Notes: a model not told the origin generated them from the letters alone. A stretch of 18,637 bases of DNA from ZCTH02-B3 sp036563895 (GCA_036563895.1 DATCLN010000154.1:1-18637), one strand, 5' to 3'; positions 7,014 through 15,416 are shown, counted from the first letter of the stretch. Numbers and translations are program-made.

Positions 7014-8550
7014 CGACGAACGCCTCATTCTGGACGGCATTTCGCGCATGGTGGACTGGGCGGCCCTCCGCACGGAGCTCGCCGGCACCGCCCGCAACGG
7101 CCTGGAGGCGTATGAGCTGATCCGGGAGCGCGCGCCGGACATCGTCATCAGCGACATCCGCATGCCCGGCATGGACGGACTGGAGCTGGTCGCCAGAGCA
7201 CGCGCGTCCCATCCGCACATCCGCTTCATCATCCTGTCCGGCTTCGGCGAGTTCAAGTACGCCAGCAAGGCGATGCGGTACGGCGTCCGCCATTACCTGC
7301 TGAAACCGACCAGCGAGAAGAAAATCGCCCGGGCGCTCCGCGAAGTCGTCGCGGAACTGGACCGCGGCGAAAAGCGGGAAGCGTTCGTCCGGCAGATGAA
7401 ACTGCGCCTCGAAAAAGTGCTGCCGCAGGTCAAGGAACAGGTGCTCCGGGAATTCGTGGTGAACAAGACGTACGGCAGCCGGGACTGGGACGATTACCGG
7501 CGCCTGTTCGGTTTTGACCACGACGGCCCCGTGCGCCTGGTCCTGCTCCAGCCGGACGGAAAGGCCGAGTATGAGCATCTTTTCGCGCTGAAAAACATCG
7601 CCGAAGAAACGCTGGGGTCGGTGCTGCTCGGCACGACCATCGACGATCACGCCCTGCTGCTCATCCGGGACCCCGGCGACACGCGCGAGCTGCACCGGAA
7701 AATCGGCCTGGTCCTGAGGACGTTCCGCGAGTATTACAAAACGGACGTGACCGCCGCGCTGAGCGACGCCGGCGACATCTCCCGCGCGCGCGCCCTGTAC
7801 CAGCAGACGCTGCGCTGTCTGCACCACCGGTTTTTTCTCGACGAGGGCGGCCTCATCACCTGGCAGGACACGCAGGCCGCGCCGGCGGACCCGGACGGCG
7901 CCTTCGAGTTCGATGAAGAGCGGCTTTTGCTTCCGGTGCGGTCGGGCAACCTCGCGGAAGCGCAGCGGGCCGTCGCGGAGTTTTTCGCCGAACTCCGGCA
8001 GGCGCAGCTGGACATTGATCTCACCCGCTCCTACGTCATCCAGCTGTACGTCTCGCTGCTGAGGCTCATGCCGAAACGGATGTCGGACGGATACCGGAAC
8101 ATCGCGGCGATCGCCGGCATGCAGTCCCTGCAGGCGATGCGGTCGTTTCTGGAGGAAGAAGTGCGGAACATCGCCCGGCACCATTACGAGCAGAAGGCGG
8201 TCCGGCATACCGCCGTCGTCCGCAAAGTGCTGGACATCATCGAGGCGAACCTGGCCAACGCCGACCTGTCCCTCGGCATGGTCGCCGGCGAAATGCTGTA
8301 CATGAACGCGGACTATCTCGGCAAGCTGTTCAAAAAAGAGACGGGCTGCAAATTTTCCCACTATGTGATGAAGCGGCGCATCCAAAGGGCGGCGGAACTG
8401 ATGGCGGAGCGGCCGGACATCAAGATTTTCGAGCTGGCCGAACTGGTCGGCTTCGGCGACAACCCCCAGTACTTCAGCCAGGTGTTCAAGAAACAGATGG
8501 GCTGCACCCCTTCGGAATACATGCAGGCGTTCGGCAAATCGGCTTTTTGA
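6991..8550 (+). CDS. AraC-type response regulator (YesN type)
   Basis: DNA-binding partner of the preceding kinase. The receiver domain (1-~120) has acidic residues D8/D9, phosphorylation site D55 in DIVISDIRMPGMDG and K105 in HYLLKP. A long middle region of unknown role follows. The last ~105 residues hold two helix-turn-helix motifs of the AraC family, ending near QVFKKQMGCTPSEYM. I place the start at TTG 6991 because a perfect AAGGAGGT (6975-6982) lies 8 nt upstream and the protein then begins MYKVLLVDDE, as in the family. The 519-residue length is normal for YesN-like regulators. Likely target promoters are the SBP/permease genes downstream, and possibly the rha operon. Confidence 0.95.
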   Translation: MYKVLLVDDERLILDGISRMVDWAALRTELAGTARNGLEAYELIRERAPDIVISDIRMPGMDGLELVARARASHPHIRFIILSGFGEFKYASKAMRYGVRHYLLKPTSEKKIARALREVVAELDRGEKREAFVRQMKLRLEKVLPQVKEQVLREFVVNKTYGSRDWDDYRRLFGFDHDGPVRLVLLQPDGKAEYEHLFALKNIAEETLGSVLLGTTIDDHALLLIRDPGDTRELHRKIGLVLRTFREYYKTDVTAALSDAGDISRARALYQQTLRCLHHRFFLDEGGLITWQDTQAAPADPDGAFEFDEERLLLPVRSGNLAEAQRAVAEFFAELRQAQLDIDLTRSYVIQLYVSLLRLMPKRMSDGYRNIAAIAGMQSLQAMRSFLEEEVRNIARHHYEQKAVRHTAVVRKVLDIIEANLANADLSLGMVAGEMLYMNADYLGKLFKKETGCKFSHYVMKRRIQRAAELMAERPDIKIFELAELVGFGDNPQYFSQVFKKQMGCTPSEYMQAFGKSAF

Positions 8551-8604
8551 ACAATCCGGTCTGATTTTTGCATTCCCCTCGCTTCCCGCGGCACGGATAA
8601 TTAC

Positions 8605-8613
8605 TGGTAAAAT
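8605..8613 (+). promoter_or_regulatory. possible extended -10 promoter before the binding-protein gene
   Basis: TGGTAAAAT contains a TGN extension and a 5-of-6 match to TATAAT. No recognisable -35 box lies 16-18 bp upstream, as is common when an AraC-type activator recruits polymerase. No terminator separates it from the regulator gene, so read-through is also possible. Confidence 0.35.
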
Positions 8614-8643
8614 ATGATCATTCCAAAAGGGAAGGGAAGCGAC

Positions 8644-9978
8644 ATGCGAAAAGCGCTGCTTATGACGATGGTCCTGGTGCTCGCCCTGGGCCTGGCGGCA
8701 TGCGCCTCGGGCGGCGGCAGCGGCTCCGGACAGACGCCGTCCCCCTCTTCGGCAAGTCCGGGCGGGTCGCAGGCGCCTTCCGGTTCCTCGCCGGAGCCGG
8801 TCACGCTGCGCATCGCCTGGTGGGGCAGCCAGCCGCGGCACGATTACACGCTGCAGGTCATCGAGATGTACCAGCAGGCGAATCCGCACGTCCGGATCGA
8901 GCCGGAGTACGCCTCGTGGGACGACTACTGGAAACGTCTCGCGCCGCAGGCCGCCGCCGGCAATCTGCCGGACATCCTGCAGATGGACCTGTCGTATATC
9001 ACGCAATACGCCGGCAACGGCCAGCTGGAAGACCTCACGCCGTACCTGAACCGGGAAATCGACGTCAGCGACGTGAGCGAAAGCGCCCTCTCGGGCGGCC
9101 GGCTGGGCGACAAGCTGTACGGGTTCAACCTGGGCGTCAACGCGCTCCAGGTGCACTACGACCCCGCCTTGCTGCAGAAGATCGGGCTTGACAAGCTGCC
9201 CGACAACTGGACGTGGGACACGTACAAGGAACTCGGGCAAAAGGCGAAAGACGCCGGGCTCTATTTCGAAACCGGCCTGCGGCCGGAAGTCTTCTTCGCC
9301 TATTACCTGCGCCAGCACGGCCAGCGCCTGTACAGCCCGGACGGCACCTCGCTCGGCTATGACAACGACCAGCTGTTCGTCGACTACTTCACGATGACCC
9401 GCGACATGGTGCTGATGGGCGCCTCGCCGACGCCGGACGTGATCGCGCAGATCAAGGGCATCGAAGACGACCTGCTGGTCAAGCAGCAGGCGATCTCCGT
9501 CTGGCAGTGGTCGAACCAGTACGTCGGCCTGCAGACGGCGGCGGGACGGCCGCTGGAAATGCACCCGCTGCCGGGCCCGAACGTGAAGCAGGGCATGTTC
9601 CTCAAGCCGAGCATGTTCTTCTCCATCGCCGCGAACTCCAGGCACAAAGAAGAAGCGGCGAAATTCATCAACTTCTTCATCAACGACATCGAGGCGAACA
9701 AGCTGATCAAGGGCGACCGCGGCGTGCCGGTGGCCGGCAAGGTGAAAGACGCGCTGAAACCGCTGCTTCCGCCCGAACTGCAGAAGGTGTTCGAGTACAT
9801 CCAGTGGGCCGAGCAGAACAGCAGCCCCGCCGACCCGCCCGATCCGATCGGCGCCGCCGAAGTGATGGCCCTGTTCAAGACCTACGACGACATGATGAAA
9901 TTCGAGCAGATTACGCCCGAGGAAGCGGCCAAGCGCTTCCGGGAAGAAGCCAACGCCATCCTGGCGAAAAACAAATGA
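8644..9978 (+). CDS. ABC transporter sugar-binding lipoprotein
   Basis: Extracellular solute-binding protein of a CUT1-type importer (SBP_bac_1 fold), 444 residues. A lipoprotein signal peptide is visible: MRKALL, a hydrophobic stretch and lipobox LAAC with C20 as the lipid anchor. A Ser/Gly/Pro-rich tether follows (21-~52). The mature part opens VTLRIAWWG, typical of oligosaccharide-binding proteins. ATG 8644 is chosen over an upstream in-frame start at 8614 because AAGGGAAGG lies just ahead and because a signal peptide must be N-terminal. By context (GH105, rha and kdu/kdg genes) the ligand is probably an unsaturated rhamnogalacturonan oligosaccharide; this is inference. A hairpin with a T-run follows the gene, which should give more of this protein than of the permeases. 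Confidence 0.95.
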   Translation: MRKALLMTMVLVLALGLAACASGGGSGSGQTPSPSSASPGGSQAPSGSSPEPVTLRIAWWGSQPRHDYTLQVIEMYQQANPHVRIEPEYASWDDYWKRLAPQAAAGNLPDILQMDLSYITQYAGNGQLEDLTPYLNREIDVSDVSESALSGGRLGDKLYGFNLGVNALQVHYDPALLQKIGLDKLPDNWTWDTYKELGQKAKDAGLYFETGLRPEVFFAYYLRQHGQRLYSPDGTSLGYDNDQLFVDYFTMTRDMVLMGASPTPDVIAQIKGIEDDLLVKQQAISVWQWSNQYVGLQTAAGRPLEMHPLPGPNVKQGMFLKPSMFFSIAANSRHKEEAAKFINFFINDIEANKLIKGDRGVPVAGKVKDALKPLLPPELQKVFEYIQWAEQNSSPADPPDPIGAAEVMALFKTYDDMMKFEQITPEEAAKRFREEANAILAKNK

Positions 9979-9998
9979 GGCGGGGTACCCGCCCTTCC

Positions 9999-10033
9999 AC
10001 CGGCAGCCGGCTGCGTTTCGGCTGCCGGTTTTT
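9999..10033 (+). terminator. terminator-like hairpin between binding protein and permeases
   Basis: An 11-bp perfect stem, ACCGGCAGCCG (9999-10009) with CGGCTGCCGGT (10019-10029), encloses a 9-nt loop and runs into TTTTT (10029-10033). This is a textbook intrinsic terminator. Since both permease genes follow without a visible promoter, it most likely acts as a partial terminator or an RNA-stabilising 3' structure. A 12-nt palindrome, GCAGCCGGCTGC (10003-10014), offers a competing fold. Confidence 0.75.
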
Positions 10034-10059
10034 AGGCCCCGCGACGGGAGTTGGAGATC

Positions 10060-10959
10060 ATGAAGGCGCGCCAGTTGCGCAATCACCTGGCCGGATACGC
10101 GTTCATCAGCCCTTTTGTCATCGGTTTCCTGGCGTTCACCCTCATTCCGATCTGCGCCTCGCTCGTGCTTTCGTTCACCGATTACGACCTGTTCAGCCCG
10201 CCGCGCTGGGTCGGCCTGGACAACTTCCGCAAACTCTTTTTCCAGGACAACAAGTACTGGAAATCGGTCAGGGTCACCCTGACGTACGTGCTGTTCGCCG
10301 TGCCGCTGCGGCTCGTCTTCGCCCTGCTGGTGGCCATGGTTCTCAACGTCCAGGTGCGGGGAGTCGGCGTGTACCGCACCCTGATCTATCTGCCGTCCAT
10401 CATCGGCGGCAGCGTGGCCGTCGCCATCATGTGGCGCAACCTGTTCGGCGACCAGGGCATCATCAATCTGGGACTCATCTTTCTGGGATTTGACCCGGTC
10501 CGCTGGTTCGGCAATCCGACCGCCGCGCTGTGGATGCTCATCCTGCTGGCCGTCTGGCAGTTCGGCTCGTCCATGCTCATTTTTCTGGCCGGACTCAAGA
10601 ACATCCCGGTCACCTATTACGAAGCGGCCAGCGTCGACGGCGCCGGTCCGCTGCGGCGGTTTTTCCGCATCACCCTGCCGCTGCTCAGCCCGGTCATCCT
10701 GTTCAACCTGATCATGCAGACGATCTCGGCGTTCATCACCTTCATTCCGGCCTACATCATCACCAAGGGCGAAGGCGGTCCGCTGGACGGCACGCTGCTG
10801 TATTCGCTCTATCTGTTCCGCCAGGGATTCGTCTATTACCACATGGGCGAAGCTTCCGCGATGGCCTGGATCCTGCTCGTGGTGGTCGCCCTGCTGACCG
10901 CCCTGCTGTTTGCGACTTCGCGATTCTGGGTCTACTACGAGTCGAAGGGGGGCGCGTGA
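10060..10959 (+). CDS. sugar ABC transporter permease 1 (MalF/UgpA type)
   Basis: First membrane subunit of the CUT1 importer, 299 residues with about six hydrophobic spans, the first at roughly 12-38. The EAA loop that docks the ATPase is clear at about 188-209: YYEAASVDGAGPLRRFF followed by ITLPLLSP. The ATG at 10060 is preferred over a TTG at 10051 because GGGAG (10046-10050) gives a 9-nt spacing. It is paired with the next gene, which starts 3 nt after its stop. No ATP-binding subunit is encoded in the window, as is usual where a shared MsmX-type ATPase serves several importers. Confidence 0.95.
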   Translation: MKARQLRNHLAGYAFISPFVIGFLAFTLIPICASLVLSFTDYDLFSPPRWVGLDNFRKLFFQDNKYWKSVRVTLTYVLFAVPLRLVFALLVAMVLNVQVRGVGVYRTLIYLPSIIGGSVAVAIMWRNLFGDQGIINLGLIFLGFDPVRWFGNPTAALWMLILLAVWQFGSSMLIFLAGLKNIPVTYYEAASVDGAGPLRRFFRITLPLLSPVILFNLIMQTISAFITFIPAYIITKGEGGPLDGTLLYSLYLFRQGFVYYHMGEASAMAWILLVVVALLTALLFATSRFWVYYESKGGA

Positions 10960-10962
10960 CCG

Positions 10963-11805
10963 GTGCCGGGCAAAACGCTCCGAAAATCGCTCATCTACCA
11001 TTCGTGCGTCGCCGTTTTCACCGTCCTCATGCTGTACCCTGTCATCTGGCTGCTCATGAGTTCGTTCAAGCCGAGCAACCTCATCTTCGTCACGGCGGAT
11101 TCGCTGGTTCCCGAACCGTGGATCTGGGACAACTACACCATCGGATGGCAGGGCATCGGGGGATACACCTTTGGGACCTTCATCCAGAACACCTTTGTCA
11201 TCGTCGCCCTGGCCACCGTCGGCGCCGTGCTCTCCTCGGCCTTCATCGCCTTCGGCTTCGCGCGGATGCAGTTTTTTGGGCGAAACTTCTGGTTCGCGAT
11301 CATGATGGGAACGCTGATGTTGCCTTACGAAGTGGTCATGGTGCCGCAATACATCCTGTTTTCCAAACTGGGCTGGGTCAACACGATCCTGCCGATCGTC
11401 GTGCCCGCCTGGTTCGGGCAGGCGTTCTTCATTTTTCTGATCATGCAGTTTATCCGCACCATCCCGGCCGAACTGGACGAGGCGGCCATCATCGACGGGT
11501 GCGGCCGGTTTCGCCTGTTCACCCGGATCATCCTGCCGCTCACCGCGCCGGCGCTGGCCACGGCGACCATCTTCTCCTTCTATTGGCGGTGGGAAGACCT
11601 GCTCGGGCCCCTGCTCTACCTCAACCGGCCGAAGCAATACACGGTGTCCCTCGCGCTCAAAATGTTCCTGGACAACGAAACGATCTCGAACTGGGGTGCG
11701 ATGTTCGCCATGTCGGTGGCCAGCCTGGTGCCCGTCCTCGTGCTGTTTTTTCTCGCGCAGAAATACATTGTGGAAGGCATCAGCACCAGCGGCCTGAAAG
11801 CCTGA
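10963..11805 (+). CDS. sugar ABC transporter permease 2 (MalG/UgpE type)
   Basis: Second membrane subunit of the same importer, 280 residues. Hydrophobic spans begin at about 14-34. The EAA loop reads ELDEAAIIDGCGRFRLF (170-186), followed by RIILPLTAPA. Translation starts at GTG 10963 with AAGGGGGG about 10 nt ahead. The 3-nt gap after the first permease implies coupled expression. The C-terminal end FFLAQKYIVEGISTSGLKA is typical of MalG-like permeases. Substrate is inferred only from the operon. Confidence 0.95.
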   Translation: MPGKTLRKSLIYHSCVAVFTVLMLYPVIWLLMSSFKPSNLIFVTADSLVPEPWIWDNYTIGWQGIGGYTFGTFIQNTFVIVALATVGAVLSSAFIAFGFARMQFFGRNFWFAIMMGTLMLPYEVVMVPQYILFSKLGWVNTILPIVVPAWFGQAFFIFLIMQFIRTIPAELDEAAIIDGCGRFRLFTRIILPLTAPALATATIFSFYWRWEDLLGPLLYLNRPKQYTVSLALKMFLDNETISNWGAMFAMSVASLVPVLVLFFLAQKYIVEGISTSGLKA

Positions 11806-11830
11806 ACCGGAATATCGGAGGGAAACCGCC

Positions 11831-12862
11831 ATGACGCAATGGGTCATCGACGAAGAACGCGTGCGCGATGCGATGGACCGCGTCGTCGAGCGCACGTTCC
11901 GCATGGATTTCGAATGGGACTGGCCGGCGGGCGTCGCATTCTACGGCGTGTGCGAAGCGTATGCCGCGACCGGCAAGGCGGAATATCTGGAACGGGTAAA
12001 GCAATGGGTGGACGAAAACCTCGAGGAAGGCCTGCCCAAGCTGTCGGTGAACGGCGTGTCCGTCGGCCACACGCTGCTCACGCTGCATCGGGAAACCGGA
12101 GAAGAACGGTATCTGGAGACGGCGGTGCGGATGGCGGAATATCTGCAAAAGGAAGCGCCGCGGTTTGGCGACGGCATCCTCCAGCACACCGTCAATTCGG
12201 AAACACACGTCTTCCCGGAGCAGGCGTGGGTCGATACCCTGTTCATGGCCGGGTATTTTCTGCTGCGCATCGGCGCCCATCTCGGCCGGACCGAATTTTT
12301 CGAGGACGGGCTGCGGCAATATCACGGCCACGAAGAACTGCTGCAGGATCCCGTGACCAATTTGTACTATCACGGCTGGGACAACATCGGCCGCAACCAC
12401 ATGTCCGGCGTTTTCTGGGCGCGGGGCAACGCCTGGGCGGCCCTGACGATGGCACGGGCACTCGCCATCGTGCCGGTCACGCATCCGTCGTTCATGATCA
12501 TCGACGGTTCGCTTCGCGACCAGCTCAGCGCCCTCGTGCGGCTGCAGGACGAATCGGGCCTGTGGCACACGGTGCTTGACGATCCGACTTCGCCGCTGGA
12601 GACGTCGGGGTCCGCCGGCATTGCCGCGGCGCTGCTGACGAGGGGCCGCCTGTACCGAAAACAAGCCCGGCGCGCCCTCGACGGCATCCTCTCCCGCATC
12701 GCCGACGACGGTTCGGTCACCGGCGTGTCGGCCGGAACGGCGGTCATGAAGGACGCGGAAGGATACAAAAACGTGCCCGCCAAGCGCGTCCAGGGCTGGG
12801 GCCAGGGACTGGCGCTCACGTTTCTGGCGGAAGCGCTGCGCGCGAAGAACAACCCGTATTGA
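11831..12862 (+). CDS. unsaturated rhamnogalacturonyl hydrolase (GH105, YesR/YteR type)
   Basis: Hydrolyses the unsaturated galacturonyl residue (the product of pectin lyases) from rhamnose in rhamnogalacturonan oligosaccharides, releasing the uronate and rhamnose. The 343-residue product has the length of B. subtilis YesR (344). The probable catalytic Asp is D135 in EQAWVDTLFMAG, equivalent to YteR Asp143. Other family features are the NGVSVGHTLLTLHRETG helix region (74-90) and HGWDNIGRNHMSGVFWARGN. No signal peptide is present, so the enzyme works in the cytoplasm on imported sugar. CGGAGGG precedes the ATG. It lies 25 nt after the permease gene and is followed by a terminator, so it is probably the last gene of the transporter operon. 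It supplies substrates for both the rha and the kdu/kdg branches. Confidence 0.93.
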   Translation: MTQWVIDEERVRDAMDRVVERTFRMDFEWDWPAGVAFYGVCEAYAATGKAEYLERVKQWVDENLEEGLPKLSVNGVSVGHTLLTLHRETGEERYLETAVRMAEYLQKEAPRFGDGILQHTVNSETHVFPEQAWVDTLFMAGYFLLRIGAHLGRTEFFEDGLRQYHGHEELLQDPVTNLYYHGWDNIGRNHMSGVFWARGNAWAALTMARALAIVPVTHPSFMIIDGSLRDQLSALVRLQDESGLWHTVLDDPTSPLETSGSAGIAAALLTRGRLYRKQARRALDGILSRIADDGSVTGVSAGTAVMKDAEGYKNVPAKRVQGWGQGLALTFLAEALRAKNNPY

Positions 12863-12905
12863 TTTGGGTCGGCGGTGACGGCATACCGGAACCCAACCGG
12901 AACGC

Positions 12906-12930
12906 AGGGACGCGGAAGGCGTCCCTTTTT
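12906..12930 (+). terminator. intrinsic terminator after the GH105 gene
   Basis: AGGGACGC (12906-12913) pairs with GCGTCCCT (12919-12926) around a 5-nt loop and runs into a T-tract (12926-12930). A second inverted pair, TTGGGT (12864-12869) and ACCCAA (12891-12896), lies just upstream. The structure separates the transporter/GH105 operon from the kduI operon. Confidence 0.8.
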
Positions 12931-12932
12931 CC

Positions 12933-12962
12933 TTGAAGCGCACCCGTTTTCCATGATATAAA
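12933..12962 (+). promoter_or_regulatory. promoter of the kduI operon
   Basis: TTGAAG (12933-12938, 4 of 6) and TATAAA (12957-12962, 5 of 6) are 18 bp apart. The -10 is extended by TGA at 12954-12956. The promoter lies immediately after a terminator and about 45 bp before the kduI start, the expected place. Confidence 0.6.
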
Positions 12963-12967
12963 CATAG

Positions 12968-12995
12968 ATGAACGAAAATAAACTCAAATGAACGA
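12968..12995. promoter_or_regulatory. tandem ATGAACGA repeats, candidate operator
   Basis: Two exact copies of ATGAACGA (12968-12975 and 12988-12995) are 20 bp apart, about two helical turns. They lie between the promoter and the kduI ribosome site, and the second copy touches GAGGAGG (12994-13000). DeoR-family repressors commonly bind spaced direct repeats, and such a regulator is encoded in this operon. A link to that protein is inference. Confidence 0.4.
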
Positions 12996-13007
12996 GGAGG
13001 TTGCCCC

Positions 13008-13841
13008 ATGGACATCCGTCACGCCTCGCATCCCGCGGAAGTCAAGACGTTCGACACCCAGCGCCTTCGGCAGGAATTTCTCATCGAGACGCTGTTCGTC
13101 CCGGACAGGCTCATCCTGACCTACTCCCACGTGGACCGGTTCATCATCGGCGGCGCCGTTCCGGTGAACGGCACGGTCAAGCTGGAAGCCGATCCGAAAA
13201 CGATCGGCGCGGCCACCTTCCTGGAGCGCCGGGAAGCGGGCATCATCAACGTCGGCGGCAAAGGCACCGTTACCGTGGACGGCACCGTGTACGAAATGGA
13301 GAACAAGGACTGCCTCTACGTCGGGCTTGGCGCCAGGGACGTAACCTTCGCCAGCGCCGATCCGAAGAATCCGGCGAAATTCTACCTGAACTCCGTCCCC
13401 GCCCATCAGACCTATCCCACGGTCAAAGCCGCCATCAGCGAAGCGACGCCGCAGCATCTGGGCAGCATCACCAATTCCAACGAACGCACCATCTACAAAT
13501 ACATCCACCCCGGCGGCATCCGCAGCTGCCAGCTGGTCATGGGCATGACGCTGCTCAAGCCGGGCAACATGTGGAACACGATGCCCTGCCATACGCACGT
13601 GCGCCGTTCGGAAGTGTATTTCTACTTCGACATGCCCGAAGACGGCGTGGTGTTTCATTTCATGGGAGAACCGCGGGAAACGCGCCATCTGGTGGTTCGC
13701 AACGAGCAGGCCGTCATCTCCCCCAGCTGGTCGATCCACAGCGGCGTCGGCACCTGCAATTACACGTTCATCTGGGGAATGGCCGGAGAAAACCAAACCT
13801 TCGAAGACATGGACCCGGTCGCCATGAAAGATTTGCTGTAA
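13008..13841 (+). CDS. kduI: 5-keto-4-deoxyuronate isomerase
   Basis: Isomerises 4-deoxy-L-threo-5-hexosulose uronate, formed from the unsaturated uronate released by GH105, to 2,5-diketo-3-deoxygluconate. The 277-residue length matches E. coli KduI (278). Zinc ligands are visible as H195, H197 and E202 in PCHTHVRRSEVYFYF and H244 in SWSIHSGVG, one residue offset from the E. coli positions. The start MDIRHASHPAEVKTFDT is typical. A strong GAGGAGG ribosome site sits 7 nt ahead of the ATG. It is the first gene of the kdu/kdg operon, under its own promoter. Confidence 0.97.
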   Translation: MDIRHASHPAEVKTFDTQRLRQEFLIETLFVPDRLILTYSHVDRFIIGGAVPVNGTVKLEADPKTIGAATFLERREAGIINVGGKGTVTVDGTVYEMENKDCLYVGLGARDVTFASADPKNPAKFYLNSVPAHQTYPTVKAAISEATPQHLGSITNSNERTIYKYIHPGGIRSCQLVMGMTLLKPGNMWNTMPCHTHVRRSEVYFYFDMPEDGVVFHFMGEPRETRHLVVRNEQAVISPSWSIHSGVGTCNYTFIWGMAGENQTFEDMDPVAMKDLL

Positions 13842-13869
13842 GCCGGTTTGGACCCAAAGGATGAAACGA

Positions 13870-14667
13870 ATGAACGCCTTGCGCCGCTCCGAAAAAATCA
13901 TGGAAGCCCTGCTGGCGCGCGGGGAAGTCACCGTGGCGGAACTGAGCGAAAGCCTCGGCGTGACCGGCAAGACGATCCGGGCCGATCTGGCGATGCTCGA
14001 ACAAAAGGGCCTGCTCGTCCGCGTCCATGGCGGCGCCGTGCTGGCGCAAAAGGACCAGTTCGGCATTCTCTCGCCCCGGGAACCGCTGAGGCGGAACCTG
14101 AAAGAAAAGGGCGAAATCGCCGAGCTGGCCGTGCAGCTCATCGAACCGGGCGACATCGTCGCCCTGGATGGAGGCAGCACCACCCTGGAAATCGCCCGCC
14201 GGCTCGAAAACATGCCGCTGACCGTGGTGACCAACGACCTGAACATCATCGCCGAGCTGGCCCGCAAGGACGAAATCCGGCTGGTCGTGCCCGGCGGCTA
14301 CCGGGTGCGCAACCTGCTGGCCGGTCCGGAAGCGGTGTCCTTCATCAAAAAACTGAACATCCGCAAAACGTTCCTGTCCGCCACAGGCGTACACCTCGAA
14401 TACGGACTTACAGTCTACACCAGCGATCTGGTCCCGCTGAAACGGGCGCTGATCGAAGCGTCCCAGACCGTCTACGCGGCGGCCGACCACACCAAGTTCG
14501 GGCGGTACGCCCTGCTGACCTTCGCCCGGTTGTCGGAGCTGGAGGCGATGATCACCGACGGCGGCATCCCGCCCGAAACGGCTGAACAATTCCGCGCGGC
14601 GGGCGTCCGCCTCCTGTGCGGAACCGGACCGAAATCCCCCGATGCGGAAAAAGGAGGATCCGAATGA
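13870..14667 (+). CDS. DeoR-family transcriptional regulator
   Basis: Sugar-responsive repressor of the DeoR/GlpR type, 265 residues. The N-terminal helix-turn-helix (about 5-57) contains EVTVAELSESLGVTGKTIR and ends with LVRVHGGAVL, the classic DeoR signature. The C-terminal domain (about 75-235) is the isomerase-like effector domain with ALDGGSTTLEIARRL, which in the family senses a phosphorylated sugar; here KDPG or a related intermediate is the obvious guess. ATG 13870 is favoured over an in-frame ATG at 13861 because AAAGGA at 13856-13861 abuts the latter and gives 8 nt to the former. The gene lies inside the operon it probably controls and overlaps kduD by 4 bp (ATGA). Confidence 0.93.
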   Translation: MNALRRSEKIMEALLARGEVTVAELSESLGVTGKTIRADLAMLEQKGLLVRVHGGAVLAQKDQFGILSPREPLRRNLKEKGEIAELAVQLIEPGDIVALDGGSTTLEIARRLENMPLTVVTNDLNIIAELARKDEIRLVVPGGYRVRNLLAGPEAVSFIKKLNIRKTFLSATGVHLEYGLTVYTSDLVPLKRALIEASQTVYAAADHTKFGRYALLTFARLSELEAMITDGGIPPETAEQFRAAGVRLLCGTGPKSPDAEKGGSE

Positions 14668-15416
14668 AACTGTTCGACTTGACGGGCAAGGTGGCGATGG
14701 TCACCGGCACCTCGGGCGGAATCGGCCAGGCGCTGGCCATCGGGCTGGCCGAAGCCGGCGCGTCCGTCGTGTGCGTGACGGCCACCAACAGCGATGAGAC
14801 GGTGGCAGCCATCCGCAAGCTTGGCGGGAAAGCCGAGCAAATCTCCGCCGACCTGGGCAACGCCGACATCCTGGAAGACGTCGTCCGCCAGGCGATGGGC
14901 TTTTTCGGCAAGATCGACATTCTCGTCAACAACGCCGGCATCATCCGCCGCGCTCCGGCGGCCCAGCATTCCTGGAAGGACTGGCAGGATGTCCTGGACG
15001 TGAACCTGAGCAGCGTCTTCTACCTGTGCCAGCTGGTCGGGCGCCACATGCTGGAACGCGGCAGCGGCAAAATCATCAACATCGCCTCCATGCTCTCCTT
15101 CCAGGGCGGCATCAACGTGCCGGGCTACGCGGCCAGCAAGCACGGCGTGGCCGGCATCACGAAGGCGCTCGCCAACGAGTGGGCGGGCAAGGGCGTCCAG
15201 GTCAACGCCATCGCCCCCGGGTACATCCGCACGCGCAACACCGCTCCCCTCATCGCCGACGAAAACCGGTACCGGTCCATCACGGAGCGGATTCCCGCGG
15301 GCCGCTGGGGAGAGCCGGAAGACCTGAAAGGCGCGGTCATCTTCCTCGCCTCGCCGGCTTCCGACTACGTAAACGGACACGTGCTGTGCGTTGACGGAGG
15401 ATGGATGGCGCGATGA
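14664..15416 (+). CDS. kduD: 2-deoxy-D-gluconate 3-dehydrogenase / DKI-II reductase
   Basis: NAD(P)H-dependent reduction of 2,5-diketo-3-deoxygluconate to 2-keto-3-deoxygluconate (KDG). The 250-residue short-chain dehydrogenase has the cofactor loop TGTSGGIG (14-21), NNAG (89-92), catalytic S142, and Y155-A-A-S-K159. The opening LFDLTGKVAMVTG and the GRWGEPEDLKGAVIFLASPASDYVNGH region are characteristic of KduD. The ATG at 14664 overlaps the regulator stop by 4 bp, with AAGGAGG (14651-14657) 6 nt ahead. KduD-like enzymes share their fold with many other dehydrogenases, but kduI, kdgK and kdgA as neighbours make the assignment firm. Confidence 0.95.
   Translation: MKLFDLTGKVAMVTGTSGGIGQALAIGLAEAGASVVCVTATNSDETVAAIRKLGGKAEQISADLGNADILEDVVRQAMGFFGKIDILVNNAGIIRRAPAAQHSWKDWQDVLDVNLSSVFYLCQLVGRHMLERGSGKIINIASMLSFQGGINVPGYAASKHGVAGITKALANEWAGKGVQVNAIAPGYIRTRNTAPLIADENRYRSITERIPAGRWGEPEDLKGAVIFLASPASDYVNGHVLCVDGGWMAR

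Noticed and set aside
6949..11904. A 1651-codon open frame on the minus strand opposite the kinase, regulator, binding protein and permease genes
   Set aside because: It mirrors the third-codon G/C bias of the real plus-strand genes, shows Arg/His/Gln/Asp-rich sequence without any domain, and spans several well-identified genes.
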